Of a stretch of 64,000 bases of DNA, positions 31,610-42,280 are shown one piece after another (the stretch's first letter is position 1; every line of letters starts with the position of its first letter). Origin of the DNA: Hordeum vulgare subsp. vulgare (taxonomy: Eukaryota; Streptophyta; Magnoliopsida; Poales; Poaceae); assembly GCF_904849725.1 (NCBI RefSeq), contig NC_058524.1, forward strand, positions 510,058,263 through 510,122,262, written 5' to 3'. A program made the translations under genes and the position numbers. The notes under the pieces are model-generated. The model had not been told where the DNA came from and searched no databases. It saw nothing but the letters and a program-made list of their open reading frames with translations.

Positions 31610-32440
31610 TTCTTTGGCCGCCTTCTTATCTGCCATATACTTGGGGCAATTGCGCTTCCAGTGACCCATACCCTTGCAATAGTAACACTCTGTTTCAGGC
31701 TTAGGTCCAGCTTTGGGTTTCTTCTTCGGACTGGCAACAGGCTTGCCGCTCTTCTTTGAATTACCCTTCTTGCCTTTGCCGTTTCTCTTGAAACTAGTGG
31801 TCTTATTCACCATCAACACTTGATGCTCTTTACGGAGTTCAGACTCTGCGACTTTCAGCATCGCAAACAAATCGCCGGGAGACTTGTTCATCCCTTGCAT
31901 GTTGTAGTTCAACACAATGCCTTTATAGCTTGGCGGCAGTGATTGAAGGATTCTGTCACTGATAGCCTCTTGCGGGAGTTCAATCCCCAGCTCAGCTAGA
32001 CGGTTTGAGTACCCAGACATTTTGAGCACATGTTCACTGACAGACGAGTTCTCCTCCATCTTGCAAGCATATAATTTATCGGAGGTCTCATACCTCTCGA
32101 TCCGGGCGTTCTTCTAAAAGATAAACTTCAACTCCTGGAACATCTCAAATGCTCCATGACGCTCAAAGCAACGTTGAAGTCCCGGTTCTGAGCCATACAA
32201 GACTGCACATTGAACTACTGAGTAGTCCTCCTTACGTGCTAACCAAGCGTTCTTAACATCCTGATCAGCCGTAGCGGGTGGTTCATCTCCTAGCGCAGCA
32301 TTAAGGACATAATCCTTCTTCCCAGCTTGTAAGATTAGCTTAAGATTACGAGCCCAGTCTACAAAGTTGCTTCCTTCATCTTTCAACTTAGCTTTCTCTA
32401 GGAACGTATTAAAATTCAGGGTGACTGTCGCGTGAGCCAT
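31610..32440 (-). pseudogene. Gag of E9
   Basis: It starts at 32440 (MAHATVTLNFNTFLEKAKL), the same start as E13 at 53264. Helical copia Gag domain: SNFVDWARNLKLILQAGKKD and PPSYKGIVLNYNMQGMNK. A Lys-rich stretch precedes the CCHC knuckle CYYCKGMGHWKRNC. A TAG at 32114-32116 (CAG in relatives) stops it after 108 codons. Gag packages the element RNA in the cytoplasm. Confidence 0.88.
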
Positions 32441-33683
32441 GATCTACAACACAAATATATTCAAAGTGGACTTAGACTATGTTCAAGATAATTAGAGTTT
32501 AACTTAATCAAATTATTCGCTAAACTCCCACTCAAAAAGTACATCTCTCTAATCATTTGAGTGGTTCATGATCCACTTACACTAGCTCAAGTCCGATCAT
32601 CACGTGAGTTGAGCATAGTTTCAGTGGTAAGCATCCCTATGCTAATCATATCATCTATATGATTCATGATCGACCTTTCGGTCTCATGTGTTCCGAGGCC
32701 ATGTCTCCACATGCTAGGCTCGTCAAGCTTAACCCGAGTGTTCCGCGTGCGCAACTGTTTTGCACCTATTGTACGTGAACGTTGAGTCTATCACACCCGA
32801 TCATCACGTGGTGTCTCGAAACGACGAACTGTAGCAACGGTGCACAGTCGGGGAGAACACAATTTCGTATTGAAATTTTAGTGAGAGATCACCTTGTAAT
32901 GCTACCGTCGTTCTAAGAAAAATAAGGTGCATAAAAGGATTAACATCACATGCAATTCATAAGTGACATGATATGGCCATCCTCACGTGCTCCTTGATCT
33001 CCATCATCAAAGCACCGGCACGATCTTCTTGTCACCGGCGCCGCACCATGATTTCCATCAACGTGTCGCCATCGGGGTTGTCGTGCTACTCATGCTATTA
33101 CTACTAAAGCTACATCCTAGCAAAATAGTAAACGCATCTGCAAGCACAAACGTTAGTATAAAGACAACCCTATGGCTCCTGCCGGTTGCCGTACCATCGA
33201 CGTGCAAGTCGATATTATCTATTACAACATGATCATCTCATACATCCAATATATCACATCACATCGTTGGCCATATCACATCACAAGCATACCCTGCAAA
33301 AACAAGTTAGACGTCCTCTAATTTTGTTGTTGCATGTTTTACGTGGTGACCATGGGTATCTAGTAGGATCGCATCTTACTTACGCAAACACCACAACGGA
33401 GATATATGAGTTGCTATTTAACCTCATCCAAGGACCTCCAAGCTCATATCTGATTCAACTAAAGTTGGAGAAACTGACACTTGCCAGTCATCTTTGAGCA
33501 ACGGGGTTACTCATAGCGATGAAACCAGTCTCTCGTAAGCGTACGAGTAATGTCGGTCCAAGCCGCTTCAATCCAACAATACCGCGGAATCAATAAAAGA
33601 CTAAGGAGGGCAGCAAAACGCACATCACCGCCCACACAAACTTTTGTGTTCTACTCGAGAAGACATCTACGCATGAACCTAGC
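32441..33683 (-). other. Untranslated leader of E9
   Basis: About 1.24 kb lies between the primer site and gag, collinear with the E13 leader (53265-54504) at high identity and with the E2 and E8 leaders at lower identity. It has no conserved protein. The recurring ORF near 33186-33497 differs between copies by frameshifts, as expected for non-coding DNA. Confidence 0.8.
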
Positions 33684-33694
33684 TCATGATGCCA
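33684..33694 (-). promoter_or_regulatory. Primer binding site of E9 (initiator tRNA-Met type, decayed)
   Basis: The minus strand reads TGGCATCATGAGC next to the LTR edge (33696), as in E2. Copies in E11 and E13 keep TGGTATCAAAGC. Confidence 0.65.
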
Positions 33695-33695
33695 C

Positions 33696-35550
33696 TGTTG
33701 GGGAACGTCGCATGGGAAACAAAAATTTTCCTACGCGCACGAAGACCTATCATGGTGATGTCCATCTACGAGAGGGGATGTGTGATCTACGTACCCTTGT
33801 AGACCGTACAGCAGAAGCGTTAGTGAACGCGGTTGATGTAGTGGAACGTCCTCACGTCCCTCGATCCGCCCCGCGAACCGTCCTGCGATCAGTCCCACGA
33901 TCTAGTGCCGAACGGACAGCACCTCCGCGTTCAGCACACATACAACTCGACGATGATCTCGGCCTTCTTGATCCAGCAAGAGAGACGGAGAGGTAGAAGA
34001 GTTCTCCGGCAGCGTGACGGCGCTCCGGAGGTTGGTGATGATCTTGTCTCAGCAGGGCTCCGCCCGAGCTACGCAGAAACGCGATCTAGAGGAAAAACCG
34101 TGGAGGTATGTGGTCGGGCTGCCGTGGAAAAGTCGTCTCAAATCAGCCCTAAAACCTCCGTATATATAGGGGGAAGAGGGGGAGCCTTGCCTTGGGGGAA
34201 GGTCATCCTATATATAGGGGGAAGAGGAGGAGCCTCAAGGAGCCCCAAGGGGGTCGGCCGAGCCAAGGGGGGAAGGTCTCCCCCCCAAACCGAGTCCAAC
34301 TTGGTTTGGTGGGTGGAGTCCTTCTTCCCTTTCCCACCTCCTCCTTTTTTTTCTTTTCTCTTTGATTTTCTTCCTATGGCGCTTAGGGCCTTCTTGGGCT
34401 GTCCCACCAGCCCACTAAGGGCTGGTGTGCCACCCCCAAGGCCTATGGGCTTCCCCGGGGTGGGTTGCCCCCCCGGTGAACTCCCGGAATCCATTCGTCA
34501 TTCCCGGTACATTCCCGGTAACTCCGAAAACCTTCCGGTAATCAAATGAGGTCATCCTATATATCAATCTTTGTTTCCGGACCATTTCGGAAACCCCCGT
34601 GACGTCCGTGATCTCATCCGGGACTCCGAAAAACATTCGGTAACCAACCATATAACTCAAATACGCATAAAACAACGTCCAACCGTAAGTGTGCAGAACT
34701 TGCGGGTTCGAGAACTATGTAGACATGACCCGAGAGACTCCTCGGTCAATATCCAATAGAGGGACCTGGATGCCCATATTGGATCCTACATATTCTACGA
34801 TGATCTTATCGTTTGAACCTCAGTGCCAAGGATTCATATAATCCCGTATGTCATTCCCTTTGTCCTTCGGTATGTTACTTGCCCGAGATTCGATCGTCAG
34901 TATCCGCATACCTATTTCAATCTCGTTTACCGGCATGTCTCTTTACTCGTTCCGTAATACAAGATCCCGCAACTTACACTAAGTCACATTGCTTGCAAGG
35001 CTTGTGTGTGATGTTGTATTACCGAGTGGGCCCCGAGATACCTCTCCGTCACACGGAGTGACAAATCCCAGTCTTGATCCATAGTAACTCAACGAACACC
35101 TTCGGAGATACCTGTAGAGCATCTTTATAGTCACCCAGTTACGTTGCGACGTTTGATACACACAAATTATTCCTCCGGTGTTAGTGAGATATATGATCTC
35201 ATGGTCATAGGAACAAATTCTTGACACGCTGAAAAACAGTAGCAACAAAATGACACGATCAACATGCTACGTATATTAGTTTGGGTCTAGTCCATCACGT
35301 GGTTCTCCTAATGACGTGATCCAGTTATCAAGCAACAACACCTTGTTCATAATTAGAAGACACTGACTATCTTTGATCAACTGGCTAGCCAACTAGAGGC
35401 TTGCTAGGGACAGTGTTTTGTCTATGTATCCACACATGTAAATGAGTCTTCATTCAATACAATTATAGCATGGATAATAAACGATTATCTTGATACAGGA
35501 ATTATAATAATAACTATATTTATTATTGCCTCTAGGGCATAATTCCAACA
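33696..35550 (-). repeat. 5' LTR of E9 (1855 bp)
   Basis: It is collinear with the 3' LTR except for a net 36-bp insertion at 34196-34232 that duplicates the TATA region. The 5' LTR drives element transcription on the minus strand. Confidence 0.93.
34161..34225 (-). promoter_or_regulatory. Duplicated TATA region in the E9 5' LTR
   Basis: TATATATAGGGGGAAGA occurs at 34161-34177 and again at 34209-34225. The 3' LTR of E9 and all other BARE copies here have one. The inserted DNA also carries AGGTCATCCTATATAT, which matches another site in the same LTR near 34551. Confidence 0.8.
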
Positions 35551-35555
35551 AAGGG
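35551..35555. repeat. Target-site duplication of E9 (AAGGG), right copy
   Basis: This is identical to 26584-26588. Confidence 0.94.
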
Positions 35556-35654
35556 TATGTAGATGCAGTCTCCCGTCTCGTAGATGATCATCACCATGAT
35601 AGGTTTCTGGTGAGCGTAGGAATTTTTTTGTTTCCCATGCTACGTTCCCCAACA
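35556..35654 (+). repeat. 5' LTR of E8, last part
   Basis: These 99 bp complete the E8 LTR and end CGTTCCCCAACA at 35654. A decayed primer site (TGGCATCATAAG, 35656-35667) follows directly. Confidence 0.85.
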
Positions 35655-36935
35655 ATGGCATCATAAGTTAGGTTCATGCGTAGATGACATCTCGAGTAGA
35701 ACACAAAAGAGTTTGTGGGTGTTAATGTTCAATTTGCTGCCCTCCTTAGTCTTTTCTTAATTCAGCGGTATTGTTGGATTGAAGGGGCCCGGACCAACTT
35801 TACTCGTATGCTTACGAGACCGGCTTCATCGACTGACATGCAACTTGTTGCATAAACATGACTGGCGGGTGTGTGTTTCTTCAACTTCAGTTGAATTGGA
35901 TTTGACCGAGGAGATCCTTGGAGAAGGTCAAATAGCAATTTGCATATCATCGTTGTGGCATTGCGTAAGTAAGATGCGATCATACTAGATACCCATAGCA
36001 GCCACATAAAATTTGCAACAACAAATTAGAGGACGTCTAACTTGGTTTTGTAGGGTATGCATGTGATGTGATATGGCCAAAGATATGATATGATATATTG
36101 GATGTATGAGATGATCATGTTGTAATAGTTAAATATCGACTTGCACGTCGATGCTACGAGAACCGACAGGATCCATAGGGTTGTATTTAAATTTATTTTG
36201 CGCTTGCAGATGCTCTTGCTATATCGCTAGGCTGTAGCTTTAGTAGTAACAGCATAGATAGCGCGACAACCTCGATGGCAGCACAAAGATGGAGATGATG
36301 GTGCCGCACCGGTGGCGATGGAGATCATGCCGGTGCTTTGGTGATGGAGATCAAGAAGCACAAGTTAATGGCCATATCATGTCACTTATGATTTGCATGT
36401 GATGTTAATCCTTTTATGCACCTTATTTTGATTAGGATGACGATAGAATTATAAGGTGATCCCTCACTAAAATTGAAAGATAAAATTGTGTTCTCCCCGA
36501 TTATGCACCGTTGCGACAGTTTGTTATTCTGAGACACCACATGATGATCGGGTCTGATAGACTCAATATTCACATACAACGGGTGCAAAAAAGTTGCACA
36601 CGCGGATCACCCGGGTTAGACTTGACGAGCCTAGCATGTACAAACATGGCCTCTGAACACAAGAGACCGAAAGGTCGAGCATGAATCATATAGTTGTTAT
36701 GATAAACATGGAGATGTTCACCATTGAAACTAATCTCGACTCACGTGATGATCGGACTTGAGTTAGTGGATTTGGATCATGCACCACTCGAATGACTAGA
36801 GGGATGTCTATTTGAATGGGACTTCTTAAGTAATATGATTAATTGAACTCATTATCATGAACATAGTAAAAATATCTTTGCAAATTATGTTGTAGCTTGC
36901 ATTGTAGCTCTACTATTTTGATATGTTCCTAGAGA
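35655..36935 (+). other. Primer-site remnant and leader of E8
   Basis: About 1.28 kb of non-coding leader is the reverse-complement counterpart of the E2, E9 and E13 leaders, but with much more divergence. No coding sequence or other insertion was noticed. Confidence 0.7.
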
Positions 36936-39639
36936 AAATTTAGTCAAAAGATGATAGTAGCAATTATGCGAACTGGGTCCATGAAGTGAGGATTGTCCTC
37001 ATTGCTGCACAGAAGGCATATGTCCTTAATGCACCGCTCACTGTGCTAAACCCCGAGCGTCGTCTGTAGATGTTGAGAACATCTGACATATACATTTTGA
37101 TGACTACATGATAGTTCAGTGCATAATGCTTAAACGGCTTAGAAGTAAGGCGCCAAAGACGTTATGAACGTCACGGGACATACGAGATGTTCCAAGAGAT
37201 GAAACTGAAATTTCAGGCTCGTGCCCGTGTTGAGAGGTATGAGACCTTTGACATGATTCTTTGGCTACAAAGTAAGGGAGAAAATCTCAATCGTTGAGCA
37301 TGTGATCAGATTGTCCGTGTGCTACAATCGCTTGAATCGAGTGGGAGTTGATCTTCCAGATAAGATAGTGATTGACATAGTTCTCCAAAGTCACTGCCAC
37401 CAAGCTACAAAGCTTTCTAATGAAATATAACATATCAGGGATAGAGTTGATGATCCTTGAGCTATTTGCGATGTTTGACACCGCGAAGGTAGAAATCAAA
37501 TAGGAGCATCAAGTGTTGATGGTTAGTAGAACCACCAGTTTCAAGAAGGGTAAGTGTTAAAACGGATGATTTTATGAAATGGCAAACCAGTTGCCACTCT
37601 AGTAAAGAAACCCAAGGTTGAACCGAAACCCGAGAGTAAGTGCTTCTAGTATGAGGGGAATGGTCACTGAAGCGGAACTACCCTAGTTACTTGGTAGATG
37701 AGAAGGCTGGCAAAGTCGACAAAAGTATATTGGATATACATGATTTTGATGTGTACTAGTCCTCCTAGTAGCACTGGGGTATTAGATACCGGTTCAGGTT
37801 GCTAAGTGTTAGTAACTGGAAATAAAAGCTATGGAATAAATGGATACTAGCTAAAGGCAAGGTGACGATGTGTTGGAAGTGTCTCCAAGGTTGATGTCAT
37901 CAACATCGCACGCTCCCTCTACCATCGGGATTAGTGTTGAACCTAAATAAAAGTTATTTGGTGTTTGCGTTAATCATGAACATGATTGGATCGTGTTTAT
38001 TGCAATACAGTTATTAATTTAAGTTAGAGAATAAAAATTTATTTTGTTTACATGAATAATACCTTCAATTGTCATGCACCAATGTGAATGGTTTATTAAA
38101 CCTCGATCGTAGTAATACACATGTTATAGCATTGATGCGAAAAGATGCAAAGTAGTAATGATAGTACAACTTACTTGTGGCACTGACACTTTAGTCATAT
38201 TGGTGTAGAACACATGAAGAAGCTCCATACTGTTGGATCTTTGGACTCACTCGTTTTTGAATCGATTGAGACATGCGAACCCTGCCTATTTGTGTAAAAC
38301 GCATGAAGAAACTCCATGCAGATGGATCGTTTGGACTCACTTGATTTTGAATCACTTGAGACATGCAAATCATACCACATGGGCAAGATGACCGAAGGCC
38401 TTGTTTTCCAATGAGATGGAACAAGAAAGTAACTTATTGGAACTAATACATTTTGATGTATGCAGTCGAATGAGTGCTGAGGCACGCAGTGGATATCGTT
38501 ATGTTCTTACTTCACAAACGATTTGAGTAGATATTAGTATATTTACTTGATGAAACACAAGTATGAATTATTGGAAGGTTCAAGTAATTTCAGAGTGAAG
38601 TTGAAGATCGTCGTAACAACTGGATGAAATGTATACGATATGATCATAAAGATGATTATTTGAGTTGCGAGTTTGGTACACAATTTAAGACAATGTGGAA
38701 GTTGTTTCACAACTAATGCCACCTAGAACACCATAGTGTGATTGTTTTTCCGAACATCGTAGCCGCACCCTATTAGATATGGTGCATATTATGATGTATC
38801 TTATCGAATTACCACTATCATTTTGGGGTTATGCATTGGAGACAACAACATTCACTTTGAATAGGGCACCACATAGTTCCGTTGAGATGACACCGTAAGA
38901 ACTGTGGTTTGGAGAAACCTAAGATGTCGTTTCTTAAAAGTTTGGGGCTACAATGATTATGTCCTAAAGCTTCGGCCTGATAAGATCGTACCCAAAGCGG
39001 ACAAATGCATCTTCGTAGGACACCCAAAATAGTTGGGTATACCTCCTATCCCAGATCCGAAAGCAAAGTGTTTGTTTCAGAAAACGGGTCCTTTCTTGAG
39101 AAAGAGTTTCCCTCCAAAGAATTGAGTGGGAGGATGGTGGAACTTGATGAGGTTATTGAACCAACACTTCAACCAGAGAGTAGAAGGGCGTAGGAAGTTG
39201 TTCCTATGGCGCCTACACCAGTTGAAGTGGAAGCCTATGATGGTGATCATGAAGCTTTGGATCAAGTTACTACCAAACCTCGTAGGTCAACAAGGATACG
39301 CGCTGCTCCTGAGTGGCACGGTAATCCTGTCTTGGAGGTCATGTTGCTGGAAAAAAATGAACCTATGAGCTATGGAGAAGTGATGGTGGGCCCGGATTCT
39401 GACAAATGGCTGGAGGCCAAGAAATCCGAGAGAGGATCCATGTATGAAAACAAAGTTTAGAATTTGGAAGAACTACTTGATGGTCGTAATACTGTTAAAT
39501 ACAGATGGATCTTCAAAAGGAAGACAGATGATGATGGTGAAAAGTCACCATTAAGAAAGCTCGACTTGTTGCAAAGATGTTTCCGACAAGTTCAAAGACT
39601 TGACTATGACGAGACTTTCTCAGTCATAGCGATGCTAAA
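36936..39639 (+). pseudogene. Decayed gag-pol of E8 (gag through early RT)
   Basis: The plus strand holds BARE-type segments in the right order with many stops and shifts. Gag is near 36940-37550. A damaged zinc knuckle lies near 37640 (TGCTTCTAGTATGAGGGG, with a stop where Tyr is expected). The protease remnant is near 37785, integrase near 38170-38800, and the connector at 39005-39400 (SENGSFLEKEFPSKELSGR). RT begins at 39360-39620 with WLEAKKSERGSMYENKV, YRWIFKRKTDDDG and LDYDETFSV. It is closest to the E2 coding remnant. No functional product is possible. Confidence 0.75.
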
Positions 39640-39935
39640 ACTCTATTGGAAATCTTGCAACAAGTCGAGGAAACATTGTTTTGACGTCGAGGAAACATTG
39701 TTTTGACATCCTATTTGCAACTGCCTTGACGTCAAAACAGAAGGTCAAACAAGTCGAGCTTTCTTAATGGTTTTGACATCCTATTAAATCTTGCACCATC
39801 ATCATTAATGGTCGTAAGACTGTTTTGACATGGTGATTTAATAAAAGTCACCATTAATAACATTGTTTTGACATCCTATTAAATCTTGCAAATAGGATGT
39901 CAAAATAATGTTTCCTCGACGGTTTCCTTGAGGAA
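39640..39935 (+). other. Scrambled templated-insertion block inside E8 RT
   Basis: A run of direct and inverted copies of nearby sequence replaces the normal RT DNA. GAGGAAACATTGTTTTGAC occurs twice in tandem (about 39668 and 39690), and TTTTGACATCCTATT(AAATCTTGCA) occurs three times. The inverse of these, GGATGTCAAAATAATGTTTC, stands at 39893. Copies of 39478-39569 (AAAAGTCACCATTAA, and the inverse of GAAAGCTCGACTTGT) are also present. The coding RT resumes at about 39918. Confidence 0.8.
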
Positions 39936-40325
39936 AGGTTGTATGTGATAAAATCAGAAGGTTTTGTCGATCCTAAGGATGCTAACAAGTATGCAAGCTC
40001 CAACAACCCTTCTATGGACTGGATGAAGCATCTCGGAGCTTCAATATATGCTTTGATGAGATGATCAAAGTTTTTGGTTTTATACAAAGTTTATGAGAAA
40101 CTTGTATTTCCAAAGAAGTGAGTGGGAGCACTATAGAATTTCTGATCAGAATATGTGATTGACATATTGTTGATCGGAAATAATGATGAATTTCAGGAAA
40201 GCATAAAAGGTTGTTTCAAAGGAGTTTTTCAAAGGAAAACCTGGATAGAGCTACTTGAACATTGCGATTCAAGATCTATAGAGATAGATCAAAACGCTTA
40301 ACAGAACTTTCAATGAAGTGCATGC
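39936..40325 (+). pseudogene. Later RT remnant of E8
   Basis: BARE-type RT resumes (KSEGFVDPKDANK and then segments up to IYRDRSKRL near 40290) with stops and indels. The YVDD region is decayed near 40150. Similarity ends at about 40320, where the E10 LTR begins, so RNase H and the 3' LTR of E8 are missing. Confidence 0.7.
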
Positions 40326-40708
40326 CTTGACGTCGTTCTAGGTTAATTTATAGAGGGTTTCTCTATTTATAGGATTTTTCAGCGTTGGAATCATGTGAAA
40401 CGAAGCCACGGGATGGTCCCAAGGCAACAGGGCGCCCCTAGGGGGGGAGCACCCTGTTACCTTGGGGGCAACTGGTGATCCCACTCTAATGGTTCTTCGC
40501 TCCGGTATTTCTTGTATGTTACACAAAGAATCATCAAATGTTTTTGGGTGAGATTTCGAGAACTTCTATTTTCTGCACTAAAACAACACCATGGTAATTC
40601 TCCTCAAATCAACGTCTGTTTGGGTTAGTTCCACTAAATCACATAAAGTGCATCAAAACCATATGTAAATATGGCATGGATACTTCATAAATTACTGATA
40701 CATTGGAG
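40326..40708 (-). repeat. 3' LTR of E10, truncated
   Basis: The LTR start TGATACGTCTCC is at 40708. A minus-strand TATA box, CCTATAAATAGAG (complement near 40357-40369), precedes the truncation. The solo LTR E12 is a related but distinct LTR of 1631 bp, so about 1.2 kb is missing here. Confidence 0.7.
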
Positions 40709-41673
40709 ACGTATCAGCATCCCCAAGCTTAATTCCTACTCGTTCTTGAGTAGGTGAATGATAAAAGAAATAATTTATGAAGTGTGAATGCTAGCATAGT
40801 GCATAATTTTGATCAATGATAATTTCAGTCACTTTTCTAGCATCATAACCAGCAACCTTTTCTCATAAAACTCATCATGATAAAGTAGCAATCAATTCAA
40901 ATGTTATGGTCTAAACAATGCGTTCTCTTGAAACTAAACAACTTATGTTCTTAGTCATAAAACAATTTCAATGCATCTTATTTGTAGCAAAGCCTAAGTA
41001 AGGTCTCCACATAATCAACTATCATATAGTCTTATATGACTAATAAAACTCAAAAATAATTTTTGGAACAAACAAAATTCATCGAACACAGAGAAAGATA
41101 GGGTCTTAATGCTTTTCCTCCCAACACTCTTATCGTAAAGATAATTTGCCAACATTAATGAATCATGATCAAATATATTTGAATGGATATATATGCCTAG
41201 ATCTTCCCCCACCACATGATGCTTGCGAATTAATAGATTAAGGTTTTAATAAGAAGTTGACTCAACATGAAAAGTAAATAACAGAAAAGTAAATATATTG
41301 TCCCTTCGGAGAGGGAAGTAGGGATTTGCAAAGGTGCCAAAGCTCATTGCTTAAAACACAGATGAATATATTTTGTGTGGTGTACCTTTCGTGTGAATGT
41401 TACGACAAGGGATTTCAATATCTTCCATGCTAATCACATTATTGGCAGTTCCCAAACAGAATTGAAATTTGACTTCCCCTCAACCATTCAAACACATTCC
41501 ATGGCTAACCGTATCCATGGGTGCCCTCCAAACAATCGACTTTATAGGGGGAGTTCTTGTTTATTTATTTTTGTATTATGCAGGATCGAGCATCCTTTTT
41601 ACCAGCCTTTCTCGTGCAATGACAAGTGAATAAATGTTCATCATGAGAATAACCTGCTTAGCATGGAAGATAC
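40709..41673 (-). other. 3' non-coding internal region of E10
   Basis: AT-rich sequence with no recognisable protein in any frame. It carries GCATCCCCAAGCTTA at its LTR side, the same motif as at 6-20 in E1. I see no other feature in it. Confidence 0.6.
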
Positions 41674-41820
41674 GTGTAGGATCGAAAGTATGTCTAGAAG
41701 GGGGGATTGATTAGACTACTTGACAAGATGTTTTTTGGCCTTTTCCCAGTTTTACTTAAGAAATTATGCATATGTTGCAATCAATTATCAAAACAACCCT
41801 AGGGAGCAATTGTGCTTTCA
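41674..41820 (-). repeat. 3' LTR of E11, internally deleted (147 bp)
   Basis: On the minus strand it starts TGAAAGCACAATTGCTCCC (41820) and ends CGATCCTACA (41674). The outer 85 bp match 58865 onward, while the rest of the right copy diverges at once. The polypurine tract is the complement of ATCTCCCCCTTTT at 41821-41833. Confidence 0.65.
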
Positions 41821-42280
41821 ATCTCCCCCTTTTCGGTAATTGATGACAACATATATATCAAAGCTTTGTCAAAAGATATAATCAATGATTAGCATCGATG
41901 CTTTGAGAAGTATGTGAAAAGCAAGAGCTCCCCCTAAATTTGTGCATTATTTAAAATTTGCGTTTGAATTAAAATGCACAATCGATTAGGATCATGGGTT
42001 ACTCTTCCATGTCACATACATCTTGGTGGTGCGCAAAATAATGAAAATGCACATGACACCAACAAGATATATAAGTGAATGATCATCACATCGATAGCTA
42101 AGAGATAATATCGTAGAATCAAACAGGATAAATCATATGATCAATCACACAGATATGATAAAGTCATCCAACAACCAAAGTTTTTAAAACCAAACGAGAG
42201 CAAATAAAGTCAAAATCTATCACACACAAAGTCTATGATCGATACATTTCTCCCCCTTTGGCAACAAGTTACCAAAAAGT
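41821..42280 (-). other. 3' non-coding region of E11
   Basis: This is AT-rich DNA between the second ORF and the polypurine tract. A second CTCCCCCTTT motif is at 42250-42259. No coding sequence was recognised. Confidence 0.55.

Larger units (their letters stand above)
26589..35550 (-). mobile_element. E9: full-length BARE-1/Angela-family Ty1-copia element
   Basis: The element is 8962 bp long, in reverse orientation, with both LTRs, a primer site, a leader and a complete but broken gag-PR-IN-RT-RH order. It is flanked by AAGGG on both sides and inserted in the LTR of E8. By my manual alignment the two LTRs differ at roughly 50 sites over 1.8 kb (about 3%), plus one 36-bp insertion in the 5' LTR. 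The polyprotein has two stops and three frameshifts. Confidence 0.93.
24853..40325 (+). mobile_element. E8: old forward BARE-related Ty1-copia element
   Basis: The 5' LTR (24853-26588 plus 35556-35654) is split by E9. It is followed by a primer-site remnant, a leader, decayed gag-pol (36936-40315) and no 3' LTR. Its LTR is clearly related to, but diverged from, those of E9 and E13: TGTTGGAAATATGCCC at the start and CGTTCCCCAACA at the end. It is truncated at about 40325 where an Athila-like LTR begins. GATGC (24848-24852) would be the left target duplication. Confidence 0.8.
40326..41673 (-). mobile_element. E10: Athila-like element remnant (3' LTR part and 3' internal domain)
   Basis: On the minus strand about 965 bp of non-coding internal DNA leads to the purine motif AAGCTTGGGGATGC (complement of 40709-40722) and then an LTR starting TGATACGTCTCC at 40708. 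Only the first 380 bp of that LTR remain, up to E8. On the other side E11 is inserted at 41674. Confidence 0.7.

Noticed and set aside
33905..34549. Long plus-strand ORF (over 200 codons) and an opposite-strand ORF in the same place
   Set aside because: It lies in the 5' LTR of E9. The same DNA in the E2, E9 3' and E13 LTRs breaks the frame with indels, and the Gly/Pro/Arg-rich translation follows the base composition.
40326..41673. E10 as the left continuation of solo LTR E12
   Set aside because: The two LTRs share the start motif but differ after about 60 bp. E12 has its own perfect GAGTA duplication and no internal sequence.
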